Source: Bryoerythrophyllum caledonicum (taxonomy: Eukaryota; Streptophyta; Bryopsida; Pottiales; Pottiaceae). From it: 64,000 nucleotides of DNA. Numbering within the stretch: position 1 is the stretch's first letter; each line of letters begins with the position of its first letter. The stretch is from NCBI GenBank assembly GCA_963971425.1, contig OZ020523.1:21433105-21497104 (forward strand), given 5' to 3'. Positions 59,909 to 64,000 of the stretch are shown here, piece after piece. The notes under the pieces are model-generated. The model did not search any database. It was not told the DNA's origin and saw nothing but the letters and a program-made list of their open reading frames with translations. Both the position numbers and the translations under genes were made by a program.

Positions 59909-62108
59909 ATGGCCGCAAACTCTGGAGTTTTGCTGGTTTCTGACGTGCAATCACTTTCGGATTCAGTGGAGCAATGGGTTTACAAGACCTTCGAGGATAA
60001 ATTATCCGGCGGGGCTTCATTGCAAACTTTGATCAATATTCAAGACACTGGTAAGCCTTTGATTGATTCTTTCTATAGTTCACAGAGCTGTCAAAGCCAA
60101 ATTCAGTTTTGTTCGCACATGATAGTACTTTTGTAGTAATCCAGGGTTTGCAATGTCAAGCATCATCTTTCACCGGTCGACTAAATCCGTTTTTCAGGAG
60201 ATTTTTGGTGTCTCTGATTTGAAAATTTCGCGATTTTCGGGTTTAGAGACGTCTTGACTCACGTGTTTGTTAATATTTTTTGTGTTATTGAAGATGGCAA
60301 GCTTGCGGCTGGGACATCATCACTGGATGCGGTGGTAACATTGATGCAAGCACCGGGGCGTCATTCCCCAGCTCTGCTTTCAGAGATTTCCCGCGTTCTC
60401 AAGCCCGGGGGCGATTTCTTGGTTCAAGAGCCACTTGATGCACAAACAAAAGCTGCGTTGGAGCGAAGTTTACTGCTTGCTGGCTTCGTTAATGCTGAGA
60501 CTGTTGAGTCTGTGGATGTAGGAGTTTCTGAATCGAGAGGCTCGAAGTCTGTTCAAGTAAGTGCTTGATATCTAACTTGTGGATACTGAATTTAGGAATT
60601 CAAGCAATTTGGAAGGGTGTGTTATGTTTTTGTATTATTTTCTGTATTATTTGGAGATTAGCATCCTATATTTTAAGTGTTTTCAGGAACTTTTGGTTGT
60701 CTCACTATGAATTTTAATCACTTGTCTCCGTGATTGTAGTTTTGGATGTCTGTATGTGTTCTTGATGTGTGATACAGAGGTCACTTTTCCGAGCGTTTCA
60801 ATGTTCTAACGCTTTTATGCTCACAATGTGTACATATACTTGGATTCCAGATAAAAGTTAAAAAGCCTTCTTGGGAATCAGGATCTGTATTCCAGATTAA
60901 GAGGAAGGTTGTAAGCAAAAACGGTGAGGTTCCATCTTTAAAGTTGATGCGTGTATATCTAGTTTCGTATTTTGGATGTGAAGCCTTCTGTGTACTTTTA
61001 AGTTATCGGTAATTCCAGAAACTACACTGGCTTTCAAACAATTTTTGGTGCAGTTGGCATGTTGATTTGTCGTGTGGTAGTTATTCATTTATGTGTGCTA
61101 GATGAAGGAGCCCTCTACAGACTAATTGCCATATTCTGAGTTTTGGTGACATGACTAAGACTGATTGAAGATTCTGCCTGGACAGGTAATACCAGGACAA
61201 ACGGCGGCTCCCAAGCTGTGAAGTTCAGTGCTGGGGATGTGACGGATGGTATATTGCCGATTAACAAAGCATCTATCAAATTGGATTTCTCCAGTGATAT
61301 CAAAAACGATGATGACGAACTTATTGACGAGGATGAGCTCCTTACAGAAGAAGATTTGAAGGCGCCTGTGTTGCCTTGTGAGTATTCAAATTGCGTGCTC
61401 ATTAGCGAATTAGCTGGACAAGTTTCCAATTTTGGTTTGCTTATCCCTGTGTGGTGTCCTTTTTTTTTTTATAAATCGCAATGATTTGGAAACGTCTGAC
61501 ATTATGGAAAATGTGGGTGTGGCAGCGGCGGAAAGCTGTGCTCCAACGAAGAAGGCTTGCAAAAACTGCTCATGTGGGCGCGCCGAACTTGAAGCGAAGC
61601 AAGAGGAGGCTAAACTTACAGCTGCACAAATCAGCAATCCGACATCTGCCTGTGGAAGCGTATGTAGCAAACCAGCTTACAGGAATTGTAGTTCGATGCT
61701 TTAAATGCTTCCGGTTCTGTTATCATATATAAGAATGTTGAGCATCCAAAGTTTCTGTTGTCTGGTTAAGACAGATTATCAAAACATGTTAAAGCAGCTC
61801 AACCAGTAAATGACCACTCGAGTGGGAGATTTAGGATCTGATATGCTTTGAATTTGGGTGTTGGCAGTGTGGACTAGGAGACGCTTTTCGCTGTGCTAGC
61901 TGTCCTTACAAGGGCATGCCTACTTTCAAGCTTGGAGAGAAGGTAAATCCTCACTTTAATAAAATTCTCATGCTCGTAGATTCTTAGATCATAGTTGTAC
62001 TTAGGTTGTAGTATTCTAGAAAAGTACCTGTATTCCTTGGTCAACTGTTTCCGTTTTACCCGTGTGCAGATCACGCTTGGAAGTTCACTCTTGGTGGCTG
62101 ATGCGTAG
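59909..62108 (+). CDS. CIAPIN1: Anamorsin / CIAPIN1 (DRE2), complete
   Basis: Seven exons: 59909-60050, 60294-60556, 60851-60923, 61186-61377, 61526-61659, 61868-61942 and 62070-62108 (918 nt, 305 residues), GT-AG and in phase. Electron-transfer partner of the diflavin reductase TAH18/NDOR1 in cytosolic iron-sulfur assembly. The N-terminal half is a methyltransferase-like fold ([19 protein letters not shown]). An acidic linker ([17 protein letters not shown]) precedes the C-terminal CIAPIN domain. The 2Fe-2S motif is [17 protein letters not shown] (CX6CX2CXC). The second cluster motif [19 protein letters not shown] is twin CX2C spaced by seven and is split by an intron. It ends [20 protein letters not shown], typical of the family. 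No defects seen. Confidence 0.96.
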
Positions 62109-62734
62109 AGGCGAAACCAATAGTGGTGACGACGGTTGCAGTGATGGAAGGATAGGCCAGGCTTCAGACAAAAGGAGAGCCACCAATTTTGACGTGGGGG
62201 GATTATTGAAATTGGACGGTGTGACCATTGTCAACACCAATTTAAGGGAAGGTAGTCAGTCAAGCAGAGGTGCAACGTAGTCCTTGTGGAAGGATTTTGA
62301 CACCATCGAACGCCAGTTCCACGTTTAGTCGCATGATTCTCTTAACCAAAGCACAATTCGTGCGTTTTTGCCCCAAGACAGACATCTGCTGTAGGACCTT
62401 TTCTCTTGCACTTGTTGAACCATATCAATTTGAAACTCTTTTAGCATACTCTAACCTTGACATTTCTTTATTTTTTTTGTTTCTTTACAATAAATTATGA
62501 TTGCTTATAATCATCTAACATCAAAGCTTTGCTACTGCAAATCTTTAATTAGACTTCACTTTTTATACAACGAGGTTCAATGTTACTAATTTAATTGGAA
62601 ATTATTTTTTAAGTTTATGAAGTAGGCAACAAAACTGGAGTTTAGTTTTGAATTGTAAATATAAGGCAAAATCTTATATCCTAATCCTTATAGGACATTT
62701 TGACCTTTGAAGAAGATTTGTCATTTCACGCTGG
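62109..62734. other. 3' flank of anamorsin
   Basis: Presumed 3' UTR followed by AT-rich intergenic DNA. The open frame at 62062-62280 is a shadow of the last exon. Confidence 0.4.
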
Positions 62735-63000
62735 TTCCTATGAAGAAGATTGCCGGTCTCCAAAGGAGACGGGTATGAATATAGTGTTTGTTCATTCTCT
62801 TCACTAAGTATATGGCCACGGGACATAGGCTAGTGTAATAGAACTACTCCCCCCTCCTCAAGGGTAAACACTTTTCTACACTAAGAGCTTTCCTACACTA
62901 ATTGCCTTAGAGACAACTAACATGTCATCTCCCCTAAGGGCTTTGTGGGTCCCATTATTGGGTGGGACTTGAACTCACATTTTCTATAATGTTAATTTGA
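62735..63000 (-). mobile_element. tRNA-derived SINE-like element, reverse copy
   Basis: On the minus strand: a B-box-like GTGAGTTCAAGTCCCACC (about 62961-62978), then AGATGACATGTTAGTTGTCT, CTTAGTGTAGAAAAGTG, TACCCTTGAGGAGG, GTCCCGTGGCC, CTTAGTGAAGAGAATGAAC and finally a hairpin CCCGTCTCCTTTGGAGACCGG. This is the most complete 3' end of the family. The A-box side is weak. Confidence 0.7.
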
Positions 63001-63139
63001 TCACAAAATTTTGATTTTTTTAATAATGGTGTGCCATAGTATTATCTTCACTAGAATAATATGTTTTCACATTGTACTTTTAGATTATAAGTTATGTTAC
63101 TAGAAATGCAAATTGTTGGACTTTATTCCCTTTAGGGGA

Positions 63140-63470
63140 CAACTTCAAAACTTTTTCTATAACCTTCTATAGTTATTGAGAGTTTTTAGTACAAATACAT
63201 GATATTACTTTGTTTAAGAATGCCATAAAAATTCTTGTCTTTAGTATATAATTCCTATTTTAGTGCAAGTAAGATATTTTAACACGTTGTTGAGTACTTG
63301 ACCAAAAAAACTTCTTTTTTCTACATAAAACCTAGAGATTTTATATTTTTATATTTTTACAATTTGTTGTATAATATTAAAAGACAAGTGTAGCATATGC
63401 GTCTTTGCATTAGAAGGGGTTGTTTTGAAGTGTTTTTGGTGTGAAGGACTCAAAGGACTTTATGGATTAT
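63140..63470 (-). repeat. Reverse fragment of the TTAA-type element family
   Basis: Read on the minus strand, it contains the CCAAAAACACTTCAAA, ATGCTACAC and TTTTATGTAGAAAAAAGAAG motifs in altered spacing, as in the copies at 8560 and 11274. The ends are not identifiable. Confidence 0.4.
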
Positions 63471-63589
63471 AGTATTGTCTTATTCTTCCAACCACTATGT
63501 GATAATACTTAGTTGGGTGTCTTCGTAGCTTTTGGCTCATATTGCCATGCAAATTACATTGCACTGGGTGTGTAAATCAAGTGTGAAAA

Positions 63590-63800
63590 TGGTAAGAGGT
63601 GGTTGTGAGTTCAAACCTCCAATGGCATGCCAGCGTGGTGCTTATTATGGTAGTGCAAGCAACTATAGTGGGGGCCCTTAGGATTTGGTTGTATGGGTAT
63701 CCAAAAAAGCCCTTGGAAGGATGACATGTCGGTTATCTCGAAGGCACTTAGTGTAGGAAAGCACTTAGTGCAGAAAAGGATTTACATTCAAAAGGAGAAC
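63590..63800 (+). mobile_element. tRNA-derived SINE-like element, 3'-truncated
   Basis: B box GGTTGTGAGTTCAAACCTCC at 63601-63620, body GGATTTGGTTGTATGGGTAT, AAGCCCTTGGAAGGATGACA and GGCACTTAGTGTAGG, parallel to 43227-43390. A short duplication repeats GCACTTAGTG. It ends after TTTACATTCAAAAGGAG without the GC hairpin. Confidence 0.65.
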
Positions 63801-64000
63801 ATACTTGTTCCAATGTTTATAGTTTGAAATTTTGGTGAGTCAGCAAATAGTGATTGCAAGTTGAAAAGACATGGCAAATCCACTTGTCTCTACATGCATA
63901 TGCATTGATTGAAGCTTCAAATATTTCTTCTTCATTGGGACAATTTTGAAGGTCCATGTCAATAAATCATGTGAGCATAGCAATTGAAGAGTAGATGCAT
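63801..64000. other. Window end, nothing recognised
   Basis: AT-rich sequence with no supported feature. Confidence 0.5.

Overview
This is nuclear DNA from a green plant lineage (streptophyte), most likely a charophyte alga or a non-seed land plant. The evidence is short GT-AG introns in every recognisable gene, a plant-type telo-box next to a ribosomal protein gene, a plant-type myo-inositol oxygenase, and a dense load of nested transposons. There is no operon structure and no bacterial signal. I cannot name the species.

Layout. 1-24.2 kb holds a tandem array, all on the minus strand, of four copies of a gene for a secreted or type-I membrane protein with VWA and Cache domains, resembling animal calcium-channel alpha-2/delta subunits and CACHD1. 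Copy 4 (21200-24221) is intact across seven exons and predicts 611 residues. Copy 1 is intact as far as the window shows it but runs off the left edge. Copy 2 has a nonsense codon and a frameshift. Copy 3 has lost its ATG and carries a 7-bp deletion. About 0.4-1 kb upstream of copies 1-3 sits a truncated piece of exon 6 of a myo-inositol oxygenase (MIOX) gene. Upstream of copy 4 is the complete nine-exon MIOX gene (26818-28797, 314 residues, all six iron ligands present). The duplicated unit was therefore 'VWA-Cache gene plus MIOX', with MIOX already collapsed before copies 1-3 spread.

28.8-39 kb is transposon-rich and contains a clear nest: a 3.93-kb pogo/Tigger-like DNA transposon with perfect 24-bp inverted repeats and a TA target duplication sits inside a 550-bp CACTAAA-ended MITE. 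39.4-40.4 kb is a complete four-exon RPL23 (uL14) gene with a telo-box upstream. 44.5-48.3 kb is an eight-exon gene for an unrecognised 647-residue protein with a signal peptide and a His-rich segment. 49.8-57.2 kb is a decayed Ty1/copia retrotransposon with both LTRs and three nested MITEs. 57.2-58.5 kb is a LINE-like remnant. 59.9-62.1 kb is a complete seven-exon anamorsin/CIAPIN1 (DRE2) gene. The rest is AT-rich sequence with tRNA-derived SINE-like repeats, TTAA-flanked elements and other MITEs.

The functional genes serve unrelated jobs: sugar oxidation toward UDP-glucuronate (MIOX), translation (RPL23), cytosolic Fe-S assembly (anamorsin) and an unknown surface-protein role (VWA-Cache). 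The window is mainly interesting for the duplicating VWA-Cache/MIOX locus and for a readable transposon stratigraphy. Exon boundaries were derived by hand from splice signals and reading phase; no alignment or database search was run.
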